Assembly: GCA_903835655.1 (NCBI GenBank)
Contig: CAILNT010000013.1
Span: forward strand, 1 to 42,407
DNA length: 42,407 bases
Reading direction: 5' to 3'
Origin: an uncultured Pseudomonadota bacterium
GTDB lineage: Bacteria; Pseudomonadota; Gammaproteobacteria; Burkholderiales; Thiobacillaceae
Below the pieces are notes generated by a model that had not been told where the DNA came from, did not search any database, and worked only from the letters and a program-made list of their open reading frames with translations. The position numbers and the translations under genes are program-made. This document shows, piece by piece, positions 1-8,286 of this stretch. How positions within the stretch are numbered: position 1 is the first letter of the stretch; every line of letters begins with the position of its first letter.

Positions 1-140
1 CAGGGGGCGACCATGCGCGTCGTCGCGCACCCGCAAGGGGTAGGCCGGATTCGTACGCGCTCAAGCGCTACGACTCCGCGCCCTTGCCAGACAACTCGCC
101 AGACGCACACTCGGGCGTGTTCAACTGAGGATTCAAGGAT
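1..140. repeat. Partial copy A of hairpin-rich repeat with terminal inverted repeat
   Basis: Bases 82-140 match 3922-3980 with one mismatch, ending in the same TCAACTGAGGATTCAAGGAT. Further left, 40-78 matches 3840-3881 except at a hairpin tip, and 1-28 resembles 3895-3920, so the modules occur in a different order from copy B. Hairpin 46-78 has arms CGGATTCGTA and ACGACTCCG around a GCGCT-CA-AGCGC tip. The left end lies outside the window. The copy sits inside the secreted-protein gene and keeps its frame open. Confidence 0.75.
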
Positions 141-410
141 CACGCTGTTGGCCATCAGTCCCCACATCGCCGGGTCCAGCATCTGCATGCCCAGGCCGCT
201 GTAGAAGCCGGGTTCCAGGGCGGCGCTCAGCCAGGACACGAATTTCTTCGGGTCTTTCAAGTACTCGGGGTTTTGGGTGAAGTCCCACATGTCCGCGGCC
301 ATTGCTTCCGGGGTCTTGGGCACTTCGGCAAGTTTGGCATCCGCCGCCAGGACCGACGCGGAAACCGAGAAGGACATTGCTACTGCGATTGATACCACTT
401 TCGTTTTCAT
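1..410 (-). CDS. Secreted protein of unknown function, 5' part only, ORF continued by a repeat
   Basis: The reading frame starts at ATG 410-408, six bases after a GGAGGGG ribosome site, and stays open to the window edge (136 codons). Residues 1-24 form a signal peptide (lysines, then a hydrophobic run ending VLAADA), so the product should be exported. The mature part is rich in Trp, Pro, Asp and Met, with phrases such as NPEYLKDPKKF and MLDPAMWGLM suggesting short helical repeats. From about residue 91 (after MANSV) the frame runs into the repeat at 140-1, so the native C-terminus is replaced or displaced. I do not recognise the family. The gene is either disrupted or tolerates an in-frame insertion; the missing sequence beyond the edge would decide. 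Confidence 0.6.
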   Translation of the reverse strand, partial: MKTKVVSIAVAMSFSVSASVLAADAKLAEVPKTPEAMAADMWDFTQNPEYLKDPKKFVSWLSAALEPGFYSGLGMQMLDPAMWGLMANSVILESSVEHARVCVWRVVWQGRGVVALERVRIRPTPCGCATTRMVAP

Positions 411-453
411 AGCACCCCCTCCAGCCGTAATGCAAACCAACATACCTAGTGTA

Positions 454-464
454 TAGGCCCTATG
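454..464. promoter_or_regulatory. 11-bp palindrome upstream of the secreted-protein gene
   Basis: ATAGGCCCTAT is an inverted repeat with a one-base centre, about 45 bases upstream of the minus-strand start at 410. TATACA and TATGTT lie next to it on the minus strand and could be -10 elements. This may be an operator or promoter part; no known binding site is recognised. Confidence 0.25.
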
Positions 465-493
465 TCGTCACACTTCCATCAGCCAGGACACAC

Positions 494-709
494 TTACCAC
501 CCGGCAAGGAGGAGAGCCTGTTCGAGAGCTTCACGGGCGGCGTCGATGAGCGGTCGGCGGGCGGCGTAGGCCTGGGACTGGCCAGCGTCCGCGCCGGCGT
601 CGAGGCGCACAAGGGCACGGTGCGCGCGGAGCACTGCCCAGAAGGCGGCACCCGCTTCATATTCACTTTGCCTGCGGGCGTTCCACCCGATACCCCAATG
701 GAAGCCTGA
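494..709 (+). pseudogene. Remnant of a KdpD-like sensor kinase (C-terminal ATPase end)
   Basis: About 70 codons ending at TGA 707-709 resemble the end of a histidine-kinase ATPase domain: LPPGKEESLFESF (start of the F-box region), then GVGLGLASVRAGVEAHKGTV (G2 box) and PEGGTRFIFTLP. The wording is closest to the KdpD potassium-sensor C-terminus. There is no DHp domain, H-box or N-box, no credible start, and no kdpE after it. The adjacent repeat end at 772-811 and the chemoreceptor suggest this is debris from a rearrangement. It could instead be the tail of some other kinase of the same class. Confidence 0.6.
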
Positions 710-730
710 ATCCCGGTGGAACCGGGGTTC
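708..730 (+). terminator. Hairpin at the end of the kinase remnant
   Basis: GAATCCCGGT and ACCGGGGTTC can pair over 10 bp with one G-T wobble around a 3-base loop, overlapping the TGA stop. No T-run follows, so it is a weak or Rho-assisted terminator candidate only. Confidence 0.35.
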
Positions 731-771
731 ATCCGGCTGATGCGGGTGAGCGTGATCGCAGGTGCAAACCG

Positions 772-811
772 CTCATGGGGAAGATAAGCGGTCCACTGAG
801 GAATCAAGGAT
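772..811. repeat. Solitary end of the hairpin-rich repeat
   Basis: Bases 789-811 match the reverse complement of 3698-3720 at 22 of 23 positions (core ACTGAGGAATCAAGGAT), and similarity continues weakly to about 772. No matching opposite end is visible between 411 and 772. It may be a decayed copy, a one-ended remnant, or a shared cis element. It lies just upstream of the chemoreceptor gene. Confidence 0.65.
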
Positions 812-840
812 AATTACGCCGCCACCGAAGGAGAAATCCC

Positions 841-2988
841 ATGTCGACAACCCGCGGTTACAACCAGATGTCGGTACGCGGCAAGCTTGCCTTGCTGGTC
901 TTGATCGCCTGTTGCGGACTTGTCCTGCTGGGCATGGGCGGTTTGCTGTCCCTGATCCAGCAGCGCGATGCTGCTACCCACGCACTGGACGCGCAGAACG
1001 CAGTCATGCGCAGCGTGATCAGGATCGAAAATGCCAATGTACTGTTCAAGACCCAGTCACAGGAATTCAAGAACATCCTATTGCGCGGCTACACCCTGGA
1101 GGAATTCGACAAATACTCCAAGCTGTTCGATGCGGCCGGGAAGAAGATGCGCGACGAATTGGAAGTCAGCCAGACGGAACTCACTGGCATGGGGGGCTCG
1201 ACAGGACAAATCGGAACTCTGCTGGGCGAACTCGATCTCCTGAATCGCGAATTGCACACAGCCCTGACGACCTTCGATAGCAGGGATCCACTCTCCGGCC
1301 AGAGAGTGGACAAGCTGGTACCCGGAAAATTCCGCAAGCCGACCGCCGAAATGAATGCTCTGGTCGAGCAAATCGAAAAGTATGCCCGGCAATCCGCCAT
1401 CGACTCAAACCAGGCATTACAAAACAACTATCAGTTCATGCGCAACGGGTTCATCGCCGCCGTGCTGGTCGCCACCCTCTTGCTGGTAGGCCTGGCCAGG
1501 GTGATCGTGCGCGATCTGCTCAAGCAGTTGGGTGGTGAGCCGGCCTATGCCGCCGATCTGAGCAAGCGTATCGCCCAGGGCGACCTGAGTGGCGAAATCA
1601 TCACCCGGCAGGGCGACAGCACCAGCATGCTGGCAGCCATGAAGGCGATGCAGGATGAACTGAGGTCCATCGTTGCCGATATCCGGGCACTGGTCATGCG
1701 CGCCGCCCAGGGAGATTTCAGCGGACGCATTGCTACTGCGGGGAAGCAGGGCTTTGGACGTGAAATCAGCGATTCCCTGAATGCCCTGGTCAGTACCACC
1801 GAGGCGGGACTCTCCGATATCACACGGGTCTCACGCGCGCTCTCGGCGGGCGATCTGTCCCTCACCATCGACAAAGCCTACCAGGGCCAGTTCGGTCAGA
1901 CCATGGTCGCCATCAACATGACAGTCAAGGCGCTAGACGGCGTCATCGCGGACGTGCGCAGGATGGTGGATGCCGCCGCCCGAGGAGACTTCAGCCAGAG
2001 CATCGACAGCGGTACACGTCAGGGCTACGCACGCACCCTGGCGGAACTGCTCAACCACCTCAACGCGGAAGCCAATGCATCATTGAGCGATATTTCCCGC
2101 ATGGCCGGCGCTCTCGCCCAGGGCGATCTCTCCCGCCAGATCGAGAATGTGCATCCCGGCCTGTTCGGAGAAACGGCACAGGGCATCAACATCACCATCG
2201 CCAGCCTGCGCGAGGTGGTCCTGCAAATCCAGGTAGCCTCCGCCACCATCAACACCGCGGCGCGAGAAATCTCCGCCGGAAATTCCGACCTCTCCAGCCG
2301 TACCGAGTCCCAGGCCAGCAGCCTGGAAGAAACTGCGGCCACCATCGAAGAATTAAATGCCACGGTCAAGCAGAATGCCGAGAACGCCACGCTCACCAAC
2401 AAGCAGGCGCGGCATTCTGCGGAAATCGCGGGCCAGGGAGGCGAGATGGTCAAGCGGGTGGTGGATACCATGAGTGCCATTCAGGACAGTTCGCGCAAAA
2501 TGGCCGACATCGTCGGCATCATCGACGGTATTGCCTTCCAGACCAACATCCTCGCCCTCAACGCCGCAGTCGAAGCGGCCCGTGCCGGCGAACACGGCCA
2601 CGGCTTCGCCGTCGTCGCCACGGAAGTGCGTGCGCTATCGCATCGCAGCGCCGCCGCCGCCAAGGAAATCAAGACCTTGATCAGTGATTCCCTGACCAAG
2701 GTTGAGAACGGCGGAAAACTGGTGGTGGACGCCGGCGTCAAAATGAACGAAGTGGTGGACAGCTTCAGCGTGGTGACCAGGCTCGTGACCGATATCGCCA
2801 GCGCCAGCCGTGAACAATCCACCGGCATTGAGCAGGTGACCCAAGCTGTGGCGCAGATGGACGAAGTGACTCAGCAGAATGCCGCCCTGGTGGAGCAAGC
2901 CGCCGCCGCTGCCGAAAGCTTGCAGGATCAGGCCAGCGAGTTGGTTGAAGTGGTCAGTCGGTTCAAGCTGACCGGTCGCGCCGGATAG
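841..2988 (+). CDS. Methyl-accepting chemotaxis protein with tandem HAMP modules
   Basis: A 715-residue chemoreceptor starting at ATG 841 after AAGGAG. A first membrane helix is near residues 14-36, followed by a largely helical periplasmic sensor of about 165 residues and a second membrane helix near 201-222. Between about 235 and 465 a motif of the type A-x-GD-[LF]-S recurs five times at roughly 46-residue spacing, which I read as a poly-HAMP array. The signalling domain has the conserved tip [20 protein letters not shown]. It should bind CheW/CheA at the inner membrane and control swimming or a related Che pathway. No che or flagellar gene is nearby, so it is an orphan receptor with unknown ligand. 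There is no clear C-terminal CheR-tether pentapeptide. Confidence 0.95.
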   Translation: MSTTRGYNQMSVRGKLALLVLIACCGLVLLGMGGLLSLIQQRDAATHALDAQNAVMRSVIRIENANVLFKTQSQEFKNILLRGYTLEEFDKYSKLFDAAGKKMRDELEVSQTELTGMGGSTGQIGTLLGELDLLNRELHTALTTFDSRDPLSGQRVDKLVPGKFRKPTAEMNALVEQIEKYARQSAIDSNQALQNNYQFMRNGFIAAVLVATLLLVGLARVIVRDLLKQLGGEPAYAADLSKRIAQGDLSGEIITRQGDSTSMLAAMKAMQDELRSIVADIRALVMRAAQGDFSGRIATAGKQGFGREISDSLNALVSTTEAGLSDITRVSRALSAGDLSLTIDKAYQGQFGQTMVAINMTVKALDGVIADVRRMVDAAARGDFSQSIDSGTRQGYARTLAELLNHLNAEANASLSDISRMAGALAQGDLSRQIENVHPGLFGETAQGINITIASLREVVLQIQVASATINTAAREISAGNSDLSSRTESQASSLEETAATIEELNATVKQNAENATLTNKQARHSAEIAGQGGEMVKRVVDTMSAIQDSSRKMADIVGIIDGIAFQTNILALNAAVEAARAGEHGHGFAVVATEVRALSHRSAAAAKEIKTLISDSLTKVENGGKLVVDAGVKMNEVVDSFSVVTRLVTDIASASREQSTGIEQVTQAVAQMDEVTQQNAALVEQAAAAAESLQDQASELVEVVSRFKLTGRAG

Positions 2989-3036
2989 ACGGGCTCCTTC
3001 GACCGGTGCCCGGCGACCAGGATCGCCGCAGAAAGC

Positions 3037-3699
3037 CTATTTCCCCTCGAGGTAACGCTTGTCATCGAAGGTGGCGACCCACTCGGGCTTGTAGACCACC
3101 AACAGGGTGACGATCATGCCGGAGGTAAAAGCTTCGGCCCAGGCCATGAGCAGGTAGTAGGGCAGGTAATCCTCCAGCAGGTAGTGCAGCGAATAACTGC
3201 CGGTGAGGGCAGCGAAGCCGGTAGAGACCAGACCGACGCTGGCGGTCGCCAGGGCTGCGCCGAAGAAAGCGTCGAGGAAGATATAGATGAACAGGTGGTT
3301 GGGCAGGCGTCGGTCGACGTAGCGGAAGGTGGCCCAACTCACCGCCACCGGCACCACGTCCATGATCAGCAGATTGGCCGCATACGCGCCGTATTCACCA
3401 TGCCAGAAGGAGATGGCGGCGATCACCAGCCCCAGGGAAAACAAGGCGAACAAGGGCCGGAACATCAAGGTCAGGACGGTGGCTCCCAGGAGGTGGAAGT
3501 TCAGGCCCGGCTTGATCCCGGCCTTGATCAACCAAAGCGCCAGGACGGCCACGGTCGCGCCGAGAAAGATGTTGAGGTTGCGCCGGTCCGCCAACATGGA
3601 CCAGTGCGCGCGCCGCAAGATCACGCCACCCAGCAGCGCGCTGGCAAGCCAGAGCAGCCAGGCCCAGCTGGAGGGGATGCTGTTGGAAACGATATTCAT
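3037..3699 (-). CDS. Energy-coupling factor (CbiM-family) transporter permease
   Basis: A 220-residue integral membrane protein with six or seven hydrophobic segments; the phrases KAGIKPGLNFHLLGATVLTLMF and DAFFGAALA are typical of a proteobacterial branch of CbiM-like ECF permeases. In the family the protein carries Co, Ni or another micronutrient together with an ATPase and CbiQ-like partner. No partner gene is here, so substrate and energisation are open. The ATG (3699-3697) lies at the terminal inverted repeat of the 3698-3980 element, and the GAGGA that serves as ribosome site is itself part of that repeat. The gene is convergent with the chemoreceptor gene, 48 bp away. Confidence 0.7.
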   Translation of the reverse strand: MNIVSNSIPSSWAWLLWLASALLGGVILRRAHWSMLADRRNLNIFLGATVAVLALWLIKAGIKPGLNFHLLGATVLTLMFRPLFALFSLGLVIAAISFWHGEYGAYAANLLIMDVVPVAVSWATFRYVDRRLPNHLFIYIFLDAFFGAALATASVGLVSTGFAALTGSYSLHYLLEDYLPYYLLMAWAEAFTSGMIVTLLVVYKPEWVATFDDKRYLEGK

Positions 3700-3980
3700 C
3701 CTTGATTCCTCAGTCGACCGCTCATTTTCCCCCGTGAGACACCATGCGCATTAAGGATTGCGCCTCCGACTACGGTCACCCTTTGGGTGAACCCGCTACG
3801 CGCCCGATTGCACGCCTGGCTGCGTTGTACCCGCGCGGGGTACGCCGGATTCGTAAGGTGGTCTAGCCGCCAACGACTCCGCTGCTCCTCCTTGCAGGGA
3901 GCAGCCATGCGCGTCGTCACGCCTTGCCAGACATCTCGCCAGACGCACACTCGGGCGTGTTCAACTGAGGATTCAAGGAT
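3698..3980. mobile_element. MITE-like 283-bp hairpin-rich element, full copy B
   Basis: The two ends form an inverted repeat: ATCCTTGATTCCTCAGTCGA at 3698-3717 and, read on the other strand from 3980, ATCCTTGAATCCTCAGTTGA (18 of 20 identical). Inside are several hairpins: GCGCA/TGCGC (3746-3763), TCACCC-TTT-GGGTGA (3776-3790), GTACCC/GGGTAC (3827-3843), a long stem 3846-3881, and GCTGCTCC/GGGAGCAGC (3881-3905). No transposase is encoded and no target duplication is evident. On the minus strand one frame is open through the whole element. It fills the 338-bp gap between the permease gene and the HAD gene. Confidence 0.65.
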
Positions 3981-3997
3981 CATGTGACCAAGTCCGC

Positions 3998-4003
3998 TAT
4001 ACT
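3998..4003 (+). promoter_or_regulatory. Candidate -10 element of the HAD gene
   Basis: TATACT lies 34 bases upstream of ATG 4038, just outside the repeat element. The -35 region would fall at or inside the right terminal inverted repeat (AAGGAT, 3975-3980) and is poor. The element may therefore set promoter strength here. Confidence 0.35.
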
Positions 4004-4037
4004 TTCCAGCCATTCTATTAGAAAACACTGATTGACC

Positions 4038-4730
4038 ATGCGACTCGCCCTCTTCGACCTCGACAACACTCTGCTCGCCGGCGACTCCGACTTCGAGTGG
4101 GCGCAATTCCTGATCGACCAGGGCGTGCTTGACCGCGAAGTCTACGAGGCGCGCAATCTGGACTTCTACGACCAGTACAAGGCGGGCACCCTGGACATCC
4201 ACGAATTCCTCGACTTCCAGCTGAAGCCCCTGGCACGACATCCACGCGCGCAGCTGGACGCCTGGCACGGCGAATTCATGGCGAGCCGCATCCTGCCCAT
4301 CGTCGCCGCGGGCACGGCGGAATTGCTGCAACGCCACGCCGGGGATGTGCGCATGATCATCACCGCCACGAACCGTTTCGTCACCGCCCCGATCGCCCGT
4401 CATCTTGGCATTGCCCACCTGATCGCCACCGACCCGGAAGAGTACGGCGGCGAATTCACCGGCCGGGTCGCAGGCCAGCCCGCGTTCCGCGAAGGCAAGA
4501 TCGAGCGCCTGGATCTATGGCTGGCGCATCAGGGCAAGACCTGGGCGGATGTGGCGGAGAGCTGGTTCTACAGCGACTCGCTGAACGACCTGCCGCTATT
4601 GGAACGAGTGCATCACCCGGTGGCGGTGGACCCGGACGCCACCTTGCGGCGGCACGCCCAGGTGCGCGGATGGCCGGTCATCAGCCTGCGCCAGGCGGAA
4701 GACCGCGCGACCGGAGGAGCACAGTCGTAG
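4038..4730 (+). CDS. HAD-superfamily hydrolase, subfamily IB (SerB-like)
   Basis: 230 residues. HAD motif I is DLDNT at 7-11 (nucleophile D7, acid D9), motif II the Thr in ITATN (about 109-111), motif III Lys154, and motif IV SDSLND (D180, D184). The helical cap between motifs I and II is of the C1 type seen in phosphoserine-phosphatase relatives. The expected reaction is phosphomonoester hydrolysis in the cytoplasm; the substrate is unknown. ATG 4038 is chosen over the in-frame TTG two codons earlier because the protein then begins right at motif I. No clear Shine-Dalgarno is visible. Confidence 0.85.
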   Translation: MRLALFDLDNTLLAGDSDFEWAQFLIDQGVLDREVYEARNLDFYDQYKAGTLDIHEFLDFQLKPLARHPRAQLDAWHGEFMASRILPIVAAGTAELLQRHAGDVRMIITATNRFVTAPIARHLGIAHLIATDPEEYGGEFTGRVAGQPAFREGKIERLDLWLAHQGKTWADVAESWFYSDSLNDLPLLERVHHPVAVDPDATLRRHAQVRGWPVISLRQAEDRATGGAQS

Positions 4731-4845
4731 CACACAAGCGCACCCCTGGATGTAGCACACTACCGGACCGATTCGTCCTATCATCAGGCTCAGCAGCCCC
4801 CACGAGGGGACCGGCGACCCGATAACCGTTTCAGCCACAGCCGAT

Positions 4846-7800
4846 ATGTTCCCTGGCACCCCTGTTCAAGAACTTCGTCAGCACCGTTGGCATTTCCTTC
4901 CGGCCATAGCCGTGATGCTGGCGTCACTCCTGTCCCTGGGCCTGGTCTGGAGGGAACTCGACCGGCACCACCAGAACACCCTGCAAGAGCGGTTTCAGTT
5001 GGAGAGCGGGCGCATTGGCGCCCAGTTGGAATGGCATATGCTTGCCTATGCGCAAATACTGCGCGGCGGCACCGGGTTGTTCGCCGCCACGGACTCCGTG
5101 ACGCGCCACGGGTGGCGACGCTACGTCGAAAAGCTGGATCTCGACCATTCCTACCAGGGCATTCAGGGAGTCGGGTTTGCGCTCCAAATCCGTCCGGAGC
5201 AACTCGACGCCCACATTCAAAGCCTGCATCGCGAAGGTTTTCCGGGATATGGAATCCAACCGGCCGGCACGCGCGAGCGCTATAGCAGCGTCCTCTTCCT
5301 GGAACCGTTCAGCGGAAGAAATCTGCGCGCCTTCGGCTACGACATGCTCACCGAGCCACAGCGCCGCGCCGCGATGGAACGGGCCCGCGACACCGGCTCG
5401 ATCACCTACACCGGGAAGATCAAACTGGTGCAGGAAACGCAAACCAATGTGCAAGCGGGCGTCCTGGCCTATTACCCGGTTTACGCCAACGAGGGCCTGC
5501 CACTGACGCAGGAACAACGCCGGGCCGCCTTGGTCGGATGGGTCTACAGCCCCTACCGCATGAATGACTTGGTCGAGGGCATGTTCAAGGGAGACCTCGA
5601 CAACATTCGCCTGGAAATCTTCGATGGCGCGGGCCTCCTGGCCGACAGGCTGCTCTACGACAGCGAGGCGGGCAAACTCCAGCAGATCATGCCCGGCACT
5701 TTCACACGAGTGGCGCGGCTCGACCTCGGCGGCCACATCTGGACGCTACGCTACCGCTCGCTGCCGGGCTTTGCCGCGGCTACCCGGTTCGAACCACCCT
5801 GGGCCGAATTCACCGGCATCCTGCTCATCAGCCTGCTGCTGTTCGCGATCACCTGGGCGCTCATCAACACACGCCGCCGCGCGGAGGATATCGCGGGAAA
5901 GCTCACCGCCTCCCTGCGCGAAAGCGAGATGCGTTTCCGCGCGATCATCGAAGCGTCCCCGGTTCCGCTCTCGATCAACGACGATCTACAGAATATCACC
6001 TATCTCAACGCCGCATTCATCCGGACTTTTGGCTACGTCCAGGAAGACATTCCCAAGCTGGCGGACTGGTGGCCCCGGGCCTATCCCGATCCCGGCTACC
6101 GAGCGTGGGTGATCGGAAGCTGGCAAGAACGCATCGAACGCAACCTGAGCAACGGCACGCCATTCGAGCCGCTGGAGGTGCGCATTCGTACCCGGGACGG
6201 CGTGGAACGCAGCGTGATGGCGACCATGGCCCCCCTAGCCGAGTCGGAACAGCACCTGGTCGCGCTTTATGACATCACGGAGCTCAAGCAGACTCAGCAA
6301 CGCTTGGAACACTTGCTGTCCGAGCAGAAAGCGATCCTGGAAAACGACATGATCAGCTTGGTCAAGGTCCGTGACCGCACAATACTCTGGGCCAATCCCG
6401 CGTTCGAGGCGATGCTGGGCTATGCACAGGGCGAATTCGTTGGATTATCGTCGCGTTGCAATTATCCCAGCGAAGAGGCTTACCAGACTCTCGGCGCCGC
6501 CGCCTACCCCGTACTACTGTCCGGGCAGATCTTTCGCGCCCAGATCGAGCATGTACGCCGCGATGGCAGCCTTATCTGGGTCGACCTCAGGGGTGCGATG
6601 CTCGATCCGGAGTCGGGTGTGTCCCTATGGGGCTTCATCGACATCACCGAGCGCGTACACGCCGAAGCCGAACTGGAACAGTACCGCCGTCACCTCGAAG
6701 AACTGGTGCAGCGGCGCACCGCGGCCCTGACGGAGACGGAGGCCCGCGCCAGCCACATCCTTCAGTCCAGCGCGGACGGCCTCTATGGTATCGATGCCGC
6801 GGGTATGATCACTTTCATCAACCCTGCGGCCAGCGACCTGCTGGGCTACACCAGCGAGCAGGTCATCGGCCTGTCCGCCCATGCCGTCTTCCACCACAGC
6901 AAGCCAGACGGCAATCCCTATCCCGAGGAAATCTGTCCCAGCCACCATGCCTTGCTCCAGGGTTTGCTGGTCCGCGTGGACAACGAAGTCTACTGGCACG
7001 CCGATGGCCACCCGGTGCCGGTCATGTATGCCATGCACCCCATGCTTCAGGACGGACATGTGATCGGCGCCGTCGTCAGCTTCGTCGACATGAGCGAACA
7101 GCGCGCCGCGGCCCAGGCACGCGAACAAGCCCTGGCTGCCGCCGAACACCTGGCCAGGGTGCGCAGCGAGTTCCTGGCCAACATGAGCCATGAGATTCGC
7201 ACGCCGATCAATGGCGTCCTGGGTTTCGCCGAGATCGGTTATCGCAACTATCTGAACAGCGACAAGGCGCGCGATGCCTTCGACAAGATCCGGACTTCGG
7301 GCAAGCGACTGCTGGGTGTCATCAACGAGATTCTCGATTTCTCCAAGATCGAAGCCGGCAAGCTCCGCGTCGAGCATACCGAAACCGTGCTGGCCCAGGT
7401 CGTCGATCACGCCGTCGAGATCGTCCAGGAGCAGGCGCGTGCCAAGCACCTCGAATTGCGCCTGGAGCGCGCCACGGACCTGCCGGAAACCTGCTTGAGC
7501 GATCCGCTGCGCCTGGGTCAGGTGCTGCTCAACCTGCTCTCCAATGCGGTCAAGTTCACCGCGTCCGGCCATATCACCCTCTCCGTATCCCGCCAGGGGG
7601 AGCACCTGGTGTTTGCGGTGGCGGACAGCGGCATCGGCATGAGCGAACAGCAGCTGGACCGCTTGTTCCACCCATTCGAGCAGGCGGATGGCTCGATGAC
7701 CCGGAAATATGGCGGAACCGGCCTGGGGTTGGCGATCAGCAAGCGCATCACGGAACTCCTGGGGGGCGAGATTCGCGTGCAAAGCCAGCTCGGCGTGGGC

Positions 7801-8286
7801 AGCACATTCGAGTTCAGCCTGCCGTACATCCGGGTCGAAACCCGGGCCGAGGCAGCGTCAGCTACTGAAGTTGCGGCATCGCCCGCGGCCCACCGGCCCC
7901 TGGCGGGGATTTCCATTTTGGTGGCCGAGGACGAACCCATCAATCAGATGCTGCTGGAGGAAAATCTCGGCGAGGACGGCGCCCGGGTGGTGATGACCGG
8001 CAACGGCCGCGAGGCGGTGGAGCGGGTGCTGCGCGATGGCCCTGGCGCCTACGACATCGTGCTGATGGATATCCAGATGCCGGAGATGAACGGATTCGAG
8101 GCGACGCGGCAGATACTGGCGCTGGCACCCGATCTTCCCATCCTCGGCCAGACCGCCCACGCCTTCGCCCCGGAACTGGAAAGCTGCTTCGCCGCAGGCA
8201 TGGTGGGACATATCGCCAAGCCGCTCGACCCGAATGCGCTGGTCGCACTGGTCCTGCGGCACGTCAAGACCAGGGACGCTCACTGA
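4846..8286 (+). CDS. Hybrid sensor histidine kinase, CHASE-PAS-PAS-PAS-HK-REC
   Basis: 1146 residues. A membrane helix at about 17-36, a periplasmic CHASE-type sensor (about 70-290), and a second helix (about 320-340) are followed by three PAS domains (about 355-480, 490-610, 640-760). The DHp domain has [13 protein letters not shown] with phospho-acceptor His782; the ATPase domain has [15 protein letters not shown] and [11 protein letters not shown] receiver domain ends the protein with acceptor Asp1075 (LMDIQMP). CHASE domains sense small extracellular molecules; the ligand is unknown. Its stop overlaps the next kinase start by one base, so the two are almost certainly co-expressed. There is no HPt or output domain here. 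The ATG at 4846 has only a weak ribosome site, so the start is tentative. Confidence 0.92.
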   Translation: MFPGTPVQELRQHRWHFLPAIAVMLASLLSLGLVWRELDRHHQNTLQERFQLESGRIGAQLEWHMLAYAQILRGGTGLFAATDSVTRHGWRRYVEKLDLDHSYQGIQGVGFALQIRPEQLDAHIQSLHREGFPGYGIQPAGTRERYSSVLFLEPFSGRNLRAFGYDMLTEPQRRAAMERARDTGSITYTGKIKLVQETQTNVQAGVLAYYPVYANEGLPLTQEQRRAALVGWVYSPYRMNDLVEGMFKGDLDNIRLEIFDGAGLLADRLLYDSEAGKLQQIMPGTFTRVARLDLGGHIWTLRYRSLPGFAAATRFEPPWAEFTGILLISLLLFAITWALINTRRRAEDIAGKLTASLRESEMRFRAIIEASPVPLSINDDLQNITYLNAAFIRTFGYVQEDIPKLADWWPRAYPDPGYRAWVIGSWQERIERNLSNGTPFEPLEVRIRTRDGVERSVMATMAPLAESEQHLVALYDITELKQTQQRLEHLLSEQKAILENDMISLVKVRDRTILWANPAFEAMLGYAQGEFVGLSSRCNYPSEEAYQTLGAAAYPVLLSGQIFRAQIEHVRRDGSLIWVDLRGAMLDPESGVSLWGFIDITERVHAEAELEQYRRHLEELVQRRTAALTETEARASHILQSSADGLYGIDAAGMITFINPAASDLLGYTSEQVIGLSAHAVFHHSKPDGNPYPEEICPSHHALLQGLLVRVDNEVYWHADGHPVPVMYAMHPMLQDGHVIGAVVSFVDMSEQRAAAQAREQALAAAEHLARVRSEFLANMSHEIRTPINGVLGFAEIGYRNYLNSDKARDAFDKIRTSGKRLLGVINEILDFSKIEAGKLRVEHTETVLAQVVDHAVEIVQEQARAKHLELRLERATDLPETCLSDPLRLGQVLLNLLSNAVKFTASGHITLSVSRQGEHLVFAVADSGIGMSEQQLDRLFHPFEQADGSMTRKYGGTGLGLAISKRITELLGGEIRVQSQLGVGSTFEFSLPYIRVETRAEAASATEVAASPAAHRPLAGISILVAEDEPINQMLLEENLGEDGARVVMTGNGREAVERVLRDGPGAYDIVLMDIQMPEMNGFEATRQILALAPDLPILGQTAHAFAPELESCFAAGMVGHIAKPLDPNALVALVLRHVKTRDAH

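Noticed and set aside
133-435. 100-codon ORF overlapping the secreted-protein gene
   Set aside because: It is in a different frame from the ORF with signal peptide and ribosome site, and looks like a shadow.
2989-3036. Terminator between the chemoreceptor and permease genes
   Set aside because: Only widely spaced complementary GC blocks without a T-run; not convincing.
3696-4418. 240-codon minus-strand ORF covering the HAD gene and repeat
   Set aside because: The HAD gene on the plus strand has all catalytic motifs; the minus frame is open only because of the coding-compatible repeat.
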